A stretch of 64,000 nucleotides of DNA from Pontixanthobacter gangjinensis (GTDB lineage Bacteria; Pseudomonadota; Alphaproteobacteria; Sphingomonadales; Sphingomonadaceae). Shown piece after piece: positions 26,272-35,622 of this stretch. The position numbers and the translations under genes were made by a program. The DNA is taken from positions 831,772 through 895,771 of the forward strand of contig NZ_WTYS01000001.1 in NCBI RefSeq assembly GCF_009827545.1, in the 5' to 3' direction. The notes below the pieces were generated by a model. That model was not told the origin of the DNA. It saw only the letters and a list, made by a program, of their open reading frames with translations, and searched no databases. Numbering within the stretch: position 1 is the stretch's first letter; every line of letters starts with the position of its first letter.

Positions 26272-27164
26272 ACGGTGCTAAAGCTTTTTTCGGTTTGTTT
26301 GCTGCATTGGCTTTGATGGTGAGCGGGATGCTGCCAGCGCCGGTAATGGCATGGGGCGGTTATGGCCACCGCACCACTGGCGAAATTGCGCTTGCCAATG
26401 TGAAGCCCGAGACCCGCGCTGCGATTGAGCGGCTGCTGCTCAACGAGCAAGCGCTTGGCACTCCCGAATGTCCGCTGGCGTCGCTGCAGGATGCCACGGT
26501 CTGGCCCGATTGTGTACGCAGGACACGTTGGCGTTGGGGCTACACCGCAGCTTGGCATTACCGCACTACACCGATTTGCGAGGCGTATAATCCGCGCGCA
26601 AATTGCAGCGGCGGCAATTGTGTCACTGCGCAAATTGAACGGAATCAGCGGTTACTTGCAGATGAAAGCTTGCCTGCTCCAATCCGCTTGGAAGCGCTGG
26701 CATTCATGGTTCATTTTGTCGGCGACATTCACCAACCGCTCCATTCAGGCGATAAGGATGACCGCGGCGGGAATGACCGCCGCACGGCCTATGGCATCGT
26801 TCCCAATATGAACATGCATTGGATTTGGGACGGCGCACTGGCCGAACGGGCGATTACGTCAACCGATGGACCAATGGTCCGGGCCTATAGTGCCGAAGAA
26901 CGCGCCGAATATGGTGGCGGAACTGCGGCAGATTGGGGCCGCGAAAGCTGGCAGACAGCACGCGATTTTGTCTATCGGACTGCGTTCGATACAGACCCAT
27001 GCGCCAGCGAATTGCCTAATGAAACCGCTTTGACGCAGGAAGACATCGTGGAAGCTGTACCAATAGCCCAGCGCCGGATCCGGCAGGCGGGCTTACGAAT
27101 GGCTGCACTGTTAGACGACGCCTTCGCACCGGGTCCATTGCCCGAACCTGAAAGAAGCCGCTAA
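26268..27164 (+). CDS. S1/P1-type zinc nuclease, exported
   Basis: The 298-residue protein has a signal peptide ending PAPVMA, so the mature protein begins with WGGYGH. In this family the N-terminal Trp amine itself binds zinc, so this cleavage point is meaningful. Further trinuclear zinc ligands are visible: Asp in LQDATVWPD, His in AWHY, and HFVGDIHQPLHSGDKDDRGGND. The enzymes cut single-stranded DNA and RNA and remove 3' phosphates. It is coupled to the GST gene by an ATGA overlap. It is likely periplasmic or secreted, perhaps for nucleotide scavenging. Confidence 0.93.
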   Translation: MNGAKAFFGLFAALALMVSGMLPAPVMAWGGYGHRTTGEIALANVKPETRAAIERLLLNEQALGTPECPLASLQDATVWPDCVRRTRWRWGYTAAWHYRTTPICEAYNPRANCSGGNCVTAQIERNQRLLADESLPAPIRLEALAFMVHFVGDIHQPLHSGDKDDRGGNDRRTAYGIVPNMNMHWIWDGALAERAITSTDGPMVRAYSAEERAEYGGGTAADWGRESWQTARDFVYRTAFDTDPCASELPNETALTQEDIVEAVPIAQRRIRQAGLRMAALLDDAFAPGPLPEPERSR

Positions 27165-27174
27165 GCGGCTGACC

Positions 27175-27783
27175 TTAGGCGAGCGCACCCCACACAAACC
27201 AGCCGGCGACAGCCAGCATAAGCACTGACAGCGACCGGCTGATATTACGGGTCCGGCCTGGTTTAGCCAGTGCCATGCGCGCATGCGATGCACCGAAGAT
27301 TAGGACAAGATGCACCAATGTCGCAATAATCACGCTGACAAAGCCGAGAATCAATATCTGGGTCCAACTGGACCCGCTTACACTTACAAATTGCGGGACG
27401 ACGGTCAGGAAAAACAGCGCAGCTTTCACATTAAGCAAATTGAGCGCGAAGCCGACGATGAAATGTTTGTCTACCTCACTTGAGGGCAGGCGTCCGGTGC
27501 TGCTCTCGCTAGCGTCGTGCCACGCATTCCATGCGAACCAGACCATCATCGCTGCGCCAGCAAAGCCAATCCAACGGCCAAGCTCCGGATAGGCGGTTAG
27601 CAGCGCGCTGAGGCCCAAAGAGGACAGAACAGCGTTAACAGTCAGCCCGAGCGCAACCCCCGCGACAGCGGCCAATCCTGCGCGCTTACCATGACCAAGT
27701 GACAATGCGACCAGCCACGCCATATTCGGACCGGGCGTGAGCTCAATCAGCAAGACAGCAAAGGCAAATCCGGCAAAATCCAA
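27175..27783 (-). CDS. LysE/RhtB-family exporter
   Basis: The 202-residue inner-membrane protein has about six hydrophobic segments. The N-terminal ELTPGPNMAWLVALSLGHGKRAGLAAVAGVALG is the signature of LysE/RhtB amino-acid exporters, and GFALNLLNVKAALFFL is the second conserved stretch. It probably exports an amino acid or derivative, though which one cannot be told. A truncated cupin gene lies 23 bp upstream on the same strand. Confidence 0.9.
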   Translation of the reverse strand: MDFAGFAFAVLLIELTPGPNMAWLVALSLGHGKRAGLAAVAGVALGLTVNAVLSSLGLSALLTAYPELGRWIGFAGAAMMVWFAWNAWHDASESSTGRLPSSEVDKHFIVGFALNLLNVKAALFFLTVVPQFVSVSGSSWTQILILGFVSVIIATLVHLVLIFGASHARMALAKPGRTRNISRSLSVLMLAVAGWFVWGALA

Positions 27784-27806
27784 AGGTCAATTGCTCCGGC
27801 TGAACA

Positions 27807-28079
27807 TTAGAGTACACTCTTCGTATCATACGTCGTGCCATCTTCATGCAATATTGCTTCTCCTGAAACCATCACCAGCAATTCATCTTGCACCCGGTGC
27901 CAATGGCGCTGTGAGGAGAAAGCTCCCGGCTTCAGCGTCACATGGGTTGCGGCCAACTTTCCCATACCGCAAGCGGGAGCGAGGCGGCGATGCCAGCGCC
28001 CTTCGACTTCGGCACCATTAGGTGCGGGATAGCCGGTCGCGCAAGTTTGCGGGATGGGTACAAGATCAAGTTCGGGCAT
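27807..28079 (-). pseudogene. Cupin-domain protein, C-terminally truncated
   Basis: A 90-residue frame starts at the ATG at 28079 with GGAGAAAG upstream. It contains a full cupin motif 1, GAFSSQRHWHRVQDELLVMVSG, with two His and the Glu metal ligands. It then stops at TYDTKSVL. Cupins need a second motif (G-x5-P-x-G-x2-H-x3-N) about 20 residues later; it is absent here, and the LysE gene begins 23 bp on. A deletion probably removed the 3' half. It could still be expressed as a short product, so pseudogene is an inference. Confidence 0.65.
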
Positions 28080-28131
28080 GGCGGCTTTCTCCATCTGGTC
28101 ATGGCTTTGCGGGTGGTTTAACCAAGATTGC

Positions 28132-29256
28132 ATGAGCAACGCTATAGAACTCGCCGAAAGACTGATCGCCGCACCCAGCGTTACCCCCGCGACGGGGCTC
28201 GTGTTTGATGTGATGGAGGCAATGCTCGAACCGCTTGGCTTCGAAACCCACCGGTTTGTTAAGGGTGAGGCACCCGATGGGCCGGTTGAAAACATGTTCG
28301 CAATCCGGCGCGGACCGGAAGGCTCGAAACACTTTGCCTTTGCAGGTCATCTCGATGTGGTTCCTCCAGGAGAGGGCTGGACCAGCGCGCCTTTTGCTCC
28401 GGAGCGGCGTGGTGAACTGCTCTATGGCCGCGGTGCTGTGGATATGAAGGGCTCGATTGCATCGATGGTTGCGGCCATGGCCGATGTGCCCGCGGATTCG
28501 GGAACGGTCAGCTTTATCATCACTGGTGATGAAGAAGGCCCGGCAGTTTACGGAACCCGCGCGCTAATCGATTTCATGCAGGAAACTGGCGACATACCCG
28601 ACCTGTGCCTGGTGGGGGAGCCTACTTCGGTAAATCGGCTGGGCGATATGATGAAAATCGGCCGGCGCGGTTCGGTTAATATCTGGCTGGAGGCGCATGG
28701 GACGCAGGGGCATGTTGCTTACCCGCATCTGGCCGATAATCCGTTGCCCAAGCTGACTGCGATTCTGGCGGAATTGAATGCGTTGAAGCTGGACGAGGGG
28801 ACCGACTGGTTCCAGCCTTCGAACCTCGAAATCACCGATCTGGAGGTCGGCAACCCAGCGCATAATGTCATCCCAGCCAAAGCCACCGCGCGCATCTCCA
28901 TCCGCTTTAATGACACCCATTCGGGTGCATCGCTTGCAGAAATGGTCGGCGCTATTGCAGGAAAACATGGCGGCGTTGCCAAGCCGATTATCTCGGGCGA
29001 ACCGTTCCTGACGCCGCCCGGCGAATTTAGTCAGATTATCGCCGATGCAGTGAAGGCGGAAACGGGGATTGACCCTGAACCATCAACAACTGGCGGCACC
29101 TCCGATGCGCGGTTTCTGCGCGCGATATGCCCTGTGATCGAATTCGGCCTGTGCAATGCAACGATGCACAAAAGCGATGAAGCAGTGGCAATGGCCGATC
29201 TGGAGACGCTCACCAAGGTTTATGCGAGAATAACCAAGTCTGTGCTCACCTCTTAG
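28132..29256 (+). CDS. dapE: Succinyl-diaminopimelate desuccinylase
   Basis: The 374-residue M20-family metallohydrolase releases succinate from N-succinyl-LL-diaminopimelate in lysine and peptidoglycan precursor synthesis. Di-zinc motifs are clear: FAGHLDVVPPG, YGRGAVDMKG, ITGDEEGPA with the catalytic Glu, and the late LCNATMHKSDE. TTGGTSDARF is the family dimer and substrate segment. The start is the ATG at 28132. Its 3' end overlaps that of nth by 11 bp on the other strand. dapB lies just beyond, so two lysine-pathway genes are close but face each other. Confidence 0.95.
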   Translation: MSNAIELAERLIAAPSVTPATGLVFDVMEAMLEPLGFETHRFVKGEAPDGPVENMFAIRRGPEGSKHFAFAGHLDVVPPGEGWTSAPFAPERRGELLYGRGAVDMKGSIASMVAAMADVPADSGTVSFIITGDEEGPAVYGTRALIDFMQETGDIPDLCLVGEPTSVNRLGDMMKIGRRGSVNIWLEAHGTQGHVAYPHLADNPLPKLTAILAELNALKLDEGTDWFQPSNLEITDLEVGNPAHNVIPAKATARISIRFNDTHSGASLAEMVGAIAGKHGGVAKPIISGEPFLTPPGEFSQIIADAVKAETGIDPEPSTTGGTSDARFLRAICPVIEFGLCNATMHKSDEAVAMADLETLTKVYARITKSVLTS

Positions 29257-29893
29257 GAGCTTCCAGCACCTTCTTACGGAAGCTGCACAGATCACTTAGC
29301 TGACAGCGCCAACATTCTGGTGTGCGCGCCTTGCAGACATAGCGGCCATGCAAGATCAGCCAATGATGCGCGTGGAGCCGGAACGGCTGCGGTACGCGTC
29401 TTTCCAGCTTGGCCTCGACCGCTTCGGGCGTTTTGCCTTTTGCCAGACCAGTGCGGTTGCCCATCCGCAAAATATGCGTGTCGACTGCGAAGGTTTCTTG
29501 TTTGAACCAGCAGTTGAGCACAACATTGGCAGTTTTTCGACCGACACCTGGCAAAGTGACCAATTCTTCGCGATCGTCCGGCACTTCGCTGCCATAGTGA
29601 TCGATCAACCGCTGCGAAAGCAGAATGACGTTCTTTGCCTTGGAATTGAACAGGCCGATTGTCTTGATGTGCTCCTTCAGCCCTTCCTCTCCCAGCGTGA
29701 CCATTTGTTCAGGAGTAGTAACCTCGGCAAACAGTTTGCGAGTGGCTTTGTTTACGCCAACATCGGTCGCCTGGGCTGACAATGCAACCGCGACGACAAG
29801 CTGATAGACATTGCCATATTCCAGCTCGGTCTCAGGCTCGGGGTTGTCCTCCGCGAGGCGGCGGAAAAATTCAAAAATCTGGTCTTTGGTCAC
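29246..29893 (-). CDS. nth: Endonuclease III
   Basis: The 215-residue bifunctional DNA glycosylase/AP lyase removes oxidised pyrimidines. It has the helix-hairpin-helix LPGVGRKTANVVLN with the catalytic Lys, the catalytic Asp in AVDTHILRM, and a C-terminal [4Fe-4S] cluster loop with spacing C-x6-C-x2-C-x5-C. The start is a GTG at 29893 that overlaps the dapB stop (GTGA), indicating coupled translation. The frame is open upstream but only within dapB. Confidence 0.95.
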   Translation of the reverse strand: MTKDQIFEFFRRLAEDNPEPETELEYGNVYQLVVAVALSAQATDVGVNKATRKLFAEVTTPEQMVTLGEEGLKEHIKTIGLFNSKAKNVILLSQRLIDHYGSEVPDDREELVTLPGVGRKTANVVLNCWFKQETFAVDTHILRMGNRTGLAKGKTPEAVEAKLERRVPQPFRLHAHHWLILHGRYVCKARTPECWRCQLSDLCSFRKKVLEAPKR

Positions 29894-30618
29894 AGATCCA
29901 GTACATCCTGCATCGTATATCGACCTGCATCCTTGCCGATCAGCCAAGCCGCCGCCTTCACCGCGCCGCGTGCGAAGATCATCCGGTTTTCGGCGTTATG
30001 AGTGAGCGTGATGCGTTCTTCGTTGCCTGCAAAAATGACGCTGTGATCGCCGGCCACGGTTCCGCCGCGTAGGGCAGCGAAACCGATTGCACCTTCCTTG
30101 CGTTCTCCGGTGTGGCCATCGCGCCCGCGTTCTGAATTGGCGGCGAGATCAATATTACGGCCCTTGGCTGCGGCTTCACCTAGCAGCAGCGCGGTACCCG
30201 ATGGCGCATCGACTTTCATCCGATGATGCATTTCAACGATTTCGATATCCCAATCGCTGCCAAGTTTGGCAGCGGCTTCACTCACCAGATGTGCGAGCAA
30301 TGTCACGCCAAGCGAGGTGTTGCCTGTTTGGAGAATGGCGATGTTATGACTGGCCTTATCGATCATCGCATGATGTTCTGCTCCCAAGCCGGTTGTGCCG
30401 ATCACGATGGGAATGCCTGCGTCGTGCGCGGCCTTGAGGTTATCTGCCAACGCAGCGGGTGAAGAGAAGTCGACCAGAACTTCCGATTGCGCCGCCGCGA
30501 CAGAGGCGCTGCCACCCAGATCGACACCGCCTGTGTTGTCATGCCCGGCATCACGGATGGCCTGCTGCAACGCTTGTCCCATTCTGCCTTTGCTGCCTAT
30601 AATGCCAATGTGGGCCAT
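29890..30618 (-). CDS. dapB: 4-hydroxy-tetrahydrodipicolinate reductase
   Basis: The 242-residue NAD(P)H-dependent enzyme of lysine/diaminopimelate synthesis has an N-terminal Rossmann segment IGIIGSKGRMG, VLVDFSSP and IGTTGL. The catalytic loop is EMHHRMKVDAPSGTALLLGE, with the paired His and the Lys of the active site. It lies 15 bp after the acyltransferase gene and overlaps nth. The three probably share a transcript. Confidence 0.96.
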   Translation of the reverse strand: MAHIGIIGSKGRMGQALQQAIRDAGHDNTGGVDLGGSASVAAAQSEVLVDFSSPAALADNLKAAHDAGIPIVIGTTGLGAEHHAMIDKASHNIAILQTGNTSLGVTLLAHLVSEAAAKLGSDWDIEIVEMHHRMKVDAPSGTALLLGEAAAKGRNIDLAANSERGRDGHTGERKEGAIGFAALRGGTVAGDHSVIFAGNEERITLTHNAENRMIFARGAVKAAAWLIGKDAGRYTMQDVLDL

Positions 30619-30633
30619 ATGCCCCTCCGCGCT

Positions 30634-32505
30634 CTAAAGCTGAGAGCCGCCTGCCAATACGCGTTTCGCACCGGCAACGCTCAGATGATGCGAATCAAAG
30701 TAGAGCGGTTGGCCGTCCGCGACAATGATGGTTGTCTCACCTTGCACCAATTGGTCGGCAGGATCGATGATTTGGACACCGGTTTGTTGCCACGCCGTAA
30801 ACTTGCGCGTCAGCCAATTGGTCTTGGCGAGATAGCTGGCACGGCTGGCAGTTTCGATCTCAGGTCCGCGCATCGCGAGCCTGCGTGGCACTTGGAAGCC
30901 TTGCGGCGGAACAGGGCCGATAAGGATGACGCTTTTACCAGCCTGCTGGAGTCGTTCGATTGTTTGCGGAAGCTGCGATGCTACTCTGCTATTGCGGTAA
31001 TTGTCGCTCGCCCAGAAAGCGGTAAGGTAGACGGTCTTTATGTCTGGATTGGCTTCCAGTTCCGTCATGACTGCCCGATTAAATTCGGCACAGGTCTTCC
31101 GGCTTGGCGCTTCATATCCAAGCGCTGGCGGACAGCTGGCGTGGGTGCGCTGAGCTAACGACCGACCCTTTACCTTCATTTGTTCGCCAAGCACCCATGC
31201 GAGTTCGACCCCGTGGCTATCACCCCACAATAGCGAAGTTGGCGCGACTTCGGCGCCAAGATTGCATTCGGGCCGCGCGCCGCCAATTTGATCGTTCAAA
31301 CAGGCGTCGCGCGCCGGGCTGATATCATGCACTCCCTCGGCATAGCGCACCGATTGTTCGGTAAAGCGCGCTGGCCATCCGCCCAGTGATACCAGCACAA
31401 GCGATGCCGCCGAAAGTGCCGCCATCCCGCCAACGCTCCAAGCGAAGATACGCCTTCGTTCAAAGTTGCTGTGGTTGCGAAACGGGCCCTCTATGAACCG
31501 CCAGCTGAGCCATGCAATGGCGAAGGACAGAGACACGATGACGATGGATTGGACTTCGCTTAACTTTTCGTCTTGCGCATATTCCGTCAACACAATTAGC
31601 GGCCAATGCCACAGATATAGCGAATAGCTGATCAGGCCGATGGCAACTGGCGCTCGCATCGCAAGAAGCTTGCTGACGGCAGTTTGCGGGCCGCAATGGA
31701 TAAGCAGCGCCGCCCCGACCACCGGCGGCAAAGCGGTCACTCCGGGAAAGACAGTGTCCTTGGTGTAAAGTAGGGTCGAGGCGACAATCGCGGCTAGTCC
31801 GGCAAAGCTTAGTAACTCTCTAGCAAATTGGTTCCTGATTTGCGGTATCGCACCCAGGGCGAGCAATGCGCCGAACATCAATTCCCAAGCGCGCGGCGGC
31901 AGTAGATAGAACGCGAACCCGTCGCTATCGGCTTGTTTGGAGACCGCCCATGCAAAACTGAGAAACGCCAAGGCGACGACCGCCGCTAGCCTCAGGCGCG
32001 GCGCAAATTTTGCAATCAGCATCAGGATGAGCGGGAATACAATGTAGAATTGCTCCTCTACACCTAGCGACCAGGTATGGAGCAGCGGCATGGTCTCAGC
32101 AGAGCTTTGGAAATAGCCTGCCTGCATGAAAAACCACACATTGGCGAGGAAGCCGAGTGCGGCGAGCGCCGAGCGCGGAACCCCCTCGAAATCCCCCGGC
32201 AAATACAGCCAGCTCCCCGCAATCAATACGAACGCTACCACTGCGAATAAGGCAGGCAAGATCCGCCGCGCGCGCCGCTCGTAAAACTTAATAATCGAGA
32301 AATTATCCGCGTCGATTTCGCGCGCTATAATACCTGTTATCAAGTAGCCCGAGATGACAAAGAAGATGTCGACGCCGACAAATCCGCCGCCAAATCCGGC
32401 AACATGCGCGTGAAATAGGAGCACCGGCACCACGGCAAGCGCTCGCAACCCATCTATGTCGGGGCGATAGGCGGGTCTGCCAAGGGCTTTGGTCGGATCG
32501 CTCAT
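30634..32505 (-). CDS. Acyltransferase-3 family protein with C-terminal SGNH domain (OafA-like)
   Basis: The 623-residue protein starts RPDIDGLRALAVVPVLLFH, the acyltransferase-3 signature. It has about ten membrane helices and HTWSLGVEEQFYIVFPL in the second conserved block. The C-terminal third is a soluble SGNH-type domain (LLWGDSHGVELAWVL and a late DSHHLSVAG with Asp-His). Such fusions O-acetylate cell-surface polysaccharides such as O-antigen. The start is the ATG at 32505; the frame is open 62 codons upstream, into the sirtuin gene on the other strand. No polysaccharide cluster is adjacent, so the acceptor is unknown. Confidence 0.9.
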   Translation of the reverse strand: MSDPTKALGRPAYRPDIDGLRALAVVPVLLFHAHVAGFGGGFVGVDIFFVISGYLITGIIAREIDADNFSIIKFYERRARRILPALFAVVAFVLIAGSWLYLPGDFEGVPRSALAALGFLANVWFFMQAGYFQSSAETMPLLHTWSLGVEEQFYIVFPLILMLIAKFAPRLRLAAVVALAFLSFAWAVSKQADSDGFAFYLLPPRAWELMFGALLALGAIPQIRNQFARELLSFAGLAAIVASTLLYTKDTVFPGVTALPPVVGAALLIHCGPQTAVSKLLAMRAPVAIGLISYSLYLWHWPLIVLTEYAQDEKLSEVQSIVIVSLSFAIAWLSWRFIEGPFRNHSNFERRRIFAWSVGGMAALSAASLVLVSLGGWPARFTEQSVRYAEGVHDISPARDACLNDQIGGARPECNLGAEVAPTSLLWGDSHGVELAWVLGEQMKVKGRSLAQRTHASCPPALGYEAPSRKTCAEFNRAVMTELEANPDIKTVYLTAFWASDNYRNSRVASQLPQTIERLQQAGKSVILIGPVPPQGFQVPRRLAMRGPEIETASRASYLAKTNWLTRKFTAWQQTGVQIIDPADQLVQGETTIIVADGQPLYFDSHHLSVAGAKRVLAGGSQL

Positions 32506-32545
32506 AGTGCTTGCCCGATAGCGCGATATGGTAAAGATTTGACGG

Positions 32546-33262
32546 ATGGAGACTGACTTGCAGAATATAGTAATCCTGACCGGAGCAGGAATCAGCGCTG
32601 AAAGCGGTATCGATACTTTCCGCGCCGAGGGTGGATTGTGGGAACAGCATCGGATTGAAGATGTCGCCACTCCAGAGGGCTTCGCGCGCAATCCGGACTT
32701 GGTGCTGAACTTTTACGATATGCGCCGCGCGGCGGTGCAGGAAAAGCTACCCAATCCGGCGCATGAAGCGCTGGCTCAGCTGAATCACGCGTGGAGCAAC
32801 AAGCCCAATCATAATCTGCTGATAGTGACACAGAATGTTGACGATCTGCACGAGCGAGCCGGCGCTGCACATGTTCACCATATGCATGGCGAGCTTCTCA
32901 GCGCGCTGTGCTGTGCTTGTGAGCACCGGACTAGGTGGACGGGTACAATGATCGAGCGGCCATCTTGCCCAAATTGCGGCGAGCAAGCTCTGCGCCCTGA
33001 CGTAGTATGGTTTGGCGAGATGCCTTACGACATGGAGCGGATTTATGCGGCGCTGCGGAACGCCGATTTGTTCGTATCCATTGGCACGTCAGGCGCGGTC
33101 TACCCGGCAGCGGGGTTCGTCCGCGATGCGAAGGAATTGGGCGTCCCGACGATCGAACTCAATCTGGAACGGAGCGAGGGTTCACGCTGGTTTGACGAAA
33201 CGCGGATTGGTCCAGCGAGTAAGCTGGTGCCACAATGGGTTCAAGAATTACTAAGCCCTTGA
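32546..33262 (+). CDS. cobB: NAD-dependent protein deacylase, sirtuin class III
   Basis: The 238-residue Sir2 enzyme removes acyl groups from lysines using NAD. Motifs: GAGISAESGIDTFR (NAD pocket), TQNVDDLHERAG, HMHGE with the catalytic His, a zinc module with two Cys pairs (CCAC and CPNC), and VVWFGEMP. NFYDMRRAAV has the Tyr and Arg three residues apart that in CobB and SIRT5 favour succinyl or malonyl lysine. It overlaps the ThiF-family gene by 12 bp, tail to tail. Confidence 0.92.
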   Translation: METDLQNIVILTGAGISAESGIDTFRAEGGLWEQHRIEDVATPEGFARNPDLVLNFYDMRRAAVQEKLPNPAHEALAQLNHAWSNKPNHNLLIVTQNVDDLHERAGAAHVHHMHGELLSALCCACEHRTRWTGTMIERPSCPNCGEQALRPDVVWFGEMPYDMERIYAALRNADLFVSIGTSGAVYPAAGFVRDAKELGVPTIELNLERSEGSRWFDETRIGPASKLVPQWVQELLSP

Positions 33263-34036
33263 GCCGCAGGCGCGGCATTCGGGGTCTTTGGCGATGTTTA
33301 GTGTGCGCATGCTTGGTTTCATCCCGTCGAGTAGATGCAATTTGCTCCAGCCCGGACTACCGAAAGCTGCTTTGCCCTCCAGAACGACCCGGATAGCCTG
33401 CATCGCGGCAAAGCTTCCTGCCCAGCCAGCCATCGCGCCGAGCATCCCATCATCTGCGCAGGTATCGCAATCCTCGGTGTCAAACGCATCACCGACATAG
33501 CAGCGGTAACAAGAGTGTTCTGGAAGATGTCCGGCGAAAGCCGCGACTTGACCTTGAAAACGCCCTACAGCGGCGCTGAGCAGCGGAATGCGCTGGGCTA
33601 CGCACGCATCTGACACAGCCAGGCGCGTGGCGAAAGTGTCAGTCCCGTCGATCACCAATTGGGTTGAGCCAAATAAAGCCGCTGCATTGGCAGCATCTAT
33701 CCGGTCATCGCGCACATCGACTTCAACCGCGCTGTCAAAATTGGCGAGCCAGCGGCGTGCAGCGACTGCCTTTGCATGGCCGATATCGCGCTGGGTGTAG
33801 ATTGTCTGACGCTGGAGGTTGGACAGCTCGACATCGCCATTGTCAATCAATGTCAGCTTGCCGATGCCAGAGCCAGCAAGATATTGCAGCGCAGGACTGC
33901 CAATTCCGCCTAATCCAACCAGAGTGACATGCGCCTCTGCCAGCGCCATTTGTCCTGCTCCGCCGATTTCCGGTATCACGATGTGACGTGCGAAACGGTC
34001 AAGGCGTTCGGGTGAAAGGCTGGTGCTTGGGGCCAT
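33251..34036 (-). CDS. ThiF/MoeB/HesA-family adenylyltransferase
   Basis: The 261-residue E1-like protein has ATP-binding VTLVGLGGIGSPALQYL, IDNGDVELSNLQRQ with the Arg finger, VIDGTDTFATRLAVSD, and Zn-binding Cys pairs (CYRC and a C-terminal CRAC). It adenylates the C-terminal glycine of a ubiquitin-like sulfur carrier such as MoaD or ThiS. No such carrier is adjacent, so MoeB and ThiF roles cannot be separated. I take the ATG at 34036 as start; the frame is open for 13 more codons. Confidence 0.88.
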   Translation of the reverse strand: MAPSTSLSPERLDRFARHIVIPEIGGAGQMALAEAHVTLVGLGGIGSPALQYLAGSGIGKLTLIDNGDVELSNLQRQTIYTQRDIGHAKAVAARRWLANFDSAVEVDVRDDRIDAANAAALFGSTQLVIDGTDTFATRLAVSDACVAQRIPLLSAAVGRFQGQVAAFAGHLPEHSCYRCYVGDAFDTEDCDTCADDGMLGAMAGWAGSFAAMQAIRVVLEGKAAFGSPGWSKLHLLDGMKPSMRTLNIAKDPECRACGSRA

Positions 34037-34134
34037 GTGATGCCTGTAGACGCGGCGCGCACAGCCTGTCGACAACCCTGTGCATAGGGCTGTCGATTAG
34101 CTGTTCGTGATCGGTGGAAAGTCTAAGCTGTTAT

Positions 34135-35622
34135 CTAGCTTTCAAGTTGACGCAGCAAACTTCGAACATCGCCATCCATGTCAGCGTCGCGGGTCCGCAA
34201 ATCCTCAATCAGACGTACCGCATGGATCACAGTCGAGTGATCGCGCCCGCCAAATTTGCGGCCGATTTCAGGGTAACTACGAGGCGTGAGTACCTTTGAC
34301 AGATACATCGCGACCTGACGCGGCCGAACGATCGCGCGGGCGCGGCGTTTGCTGCTCATCTCGCTTCGATCAAGCCGGTAGAACTGGCAGACCGTGCGCT
34401 GAATTTCGTCAATCGTAATCCGCCGGCGATTGGCCGACAGAATGTCAGTGAGCTGTTCTTCGGCAAGTTGCAGCGAAACGGTTTGGCCGGTCAACTGGGC
34501 ATAGGCGATCAATTTGTTCAGGCCACCAACCAATTCACGCACATTGCGCGTGATAGTCCGGGCAAGAAATTCGATCACATCGCCGGGCACTTCGAGCGGT
34601 GCAAAGCGGGTCAGTTTCGATTCGAGAATCTTGCGGCGCAATTCGATGTCGGCAGGCGCGATATCTGCGACCAGACCCATCGACAGGCGGCTGAGCAAGC
34701 GCGGCTCGACACCGTCCAGGGCCTGCGGCGCCCGGTCAGCGGCAAAGACGAGGCGCTTACCCTCGGCCAGTAATGCATCAATTGTGTAGAGCAATTCTTC
34801 TTGAGCGCTCGCCTTACCGATGATGAACTGGATATCGTCAACCAGCAGCAAATCAAAGCTGCGCAGCCGCGCCTTGAACTCCATCATCTGGTTTTGCTTC
34901 AGCGCCTGCACGAATTCGACCATGAAACGCTCCGCCGAGCAGTAGAATATGCGTGCCCGCGGATGGGATGCCAAATAGGTGTGGCCAATCGCGTGAAGCA
35001 GATGGGTTTTGCCCTGACCAGTCGCTGCCTTGAGATAAAGCGGGGAAAATTGCGGCGTTTCAGTCGCGGCCATCCGCTGAGCTGCATTGCAGCCAAGAAT
35101 ATTGGTCTCGCCGGTAATGAATGCTGCGAATGTTAAAGAAGGGTCGAGGCCAACTGAGGACGAAAAGCCCTGTTCGCCTATTGTGCCGGCAGCGACCGTA
35201 ATCATCGAAGAATCTGAACGATCGTTGGCGGCACGGCGCCCGCCACCAAACCCGCCGTCATGCAGGCTGATATCAGGAAGCTTGCGGCGCCCAGGGTGTA
35301 CCTGAATTTTCACATTGCGAATGTCGTTCTTCGCGATTTTCCATGCGAGCGAAAGCCGGTCGGCGAATCGGTCGAGCACCCAATTGGCGGAAAATTCAGT
35401 TGGAAGGTAAAGGTCAAGGGTGCCGGTTTCCTTGCAGAAACCGCCAACTTGGATCGGCTTGATCCATTGGCTGTGCAATTGATGGCCCAGATCTTTGCGC
35501 AATCCTTGGCTGATATCTGCCCAGTCAGCCGCCAGATTTATCGCTTCGAGATCTTCCATAATTTCCCTGTCTGACTTTACGGCGCCTTTGCGGCCAGCCG
35601 CACCCTCAATCTTCGTTGCCAT
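34135..35622 (-). CDS. dnaA: Chromosomal replication initiator DnaA
   Basis: The 495-residue AAA+ protein binds DnaA boxes at the origin and loads DnaB. It has an N-terminal interaction domain, a variable linker and the AAA+ core: TGQGKTHLLHA Walker A, LLLVDDIQFI Walker B, and arginine-rich sensor II. The C-terminal helix-turn-helix signature is GRDHSTVIHAVRLIEDL. The start is the ATG at 35622 after GGACGAGAGA; an upstream in-frame codon at 35652 is less likely. A 505-bp leader region to rpsT probably holds the promoter. Confidence 0.97.
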   Translation of the reverse strand: MATKIEGAAGRKGAVKSDREIMEDLEAINLAADWADISQGLRKDLGHQLHSQWIKPIQVGGFCKETGTLDLYLPTEFSANWVLDRFADRLSLAWKIAKNDIRNVKIQVHPGRRKLPDISLHDGGFGGGRRAANDRSDSSMITVAAGTIGEQGFSSSVGLDPSLTFAAFITGETNILGCNAAQRMAATETPQFSPLYLKAATGQGKTHLLHAIGHTYLASHPRARIFYCSAERFMVEFVQALKQNQMMEFKARLRSFDLLLVDDIQFIIGKASAQEELLYTIDALLAEGKRLVFAADRAPQALDGVEPRLLSRLSMGLVADIAPADIELRRKILESKLTRFAPLEVPGDVIEFLARTITRNVRELVGGLNKLIAYAQLTGQTVSLQLAEEQLTDILSANRRRITIDEIQRTVCQFYRLDRSEMSSKRRARAIVRPRQVAMYLSKVLTPRSYPEIGRKFGGRDHSTVIHAVRLIEDLRTRDADMDGDVRSLLRQLES

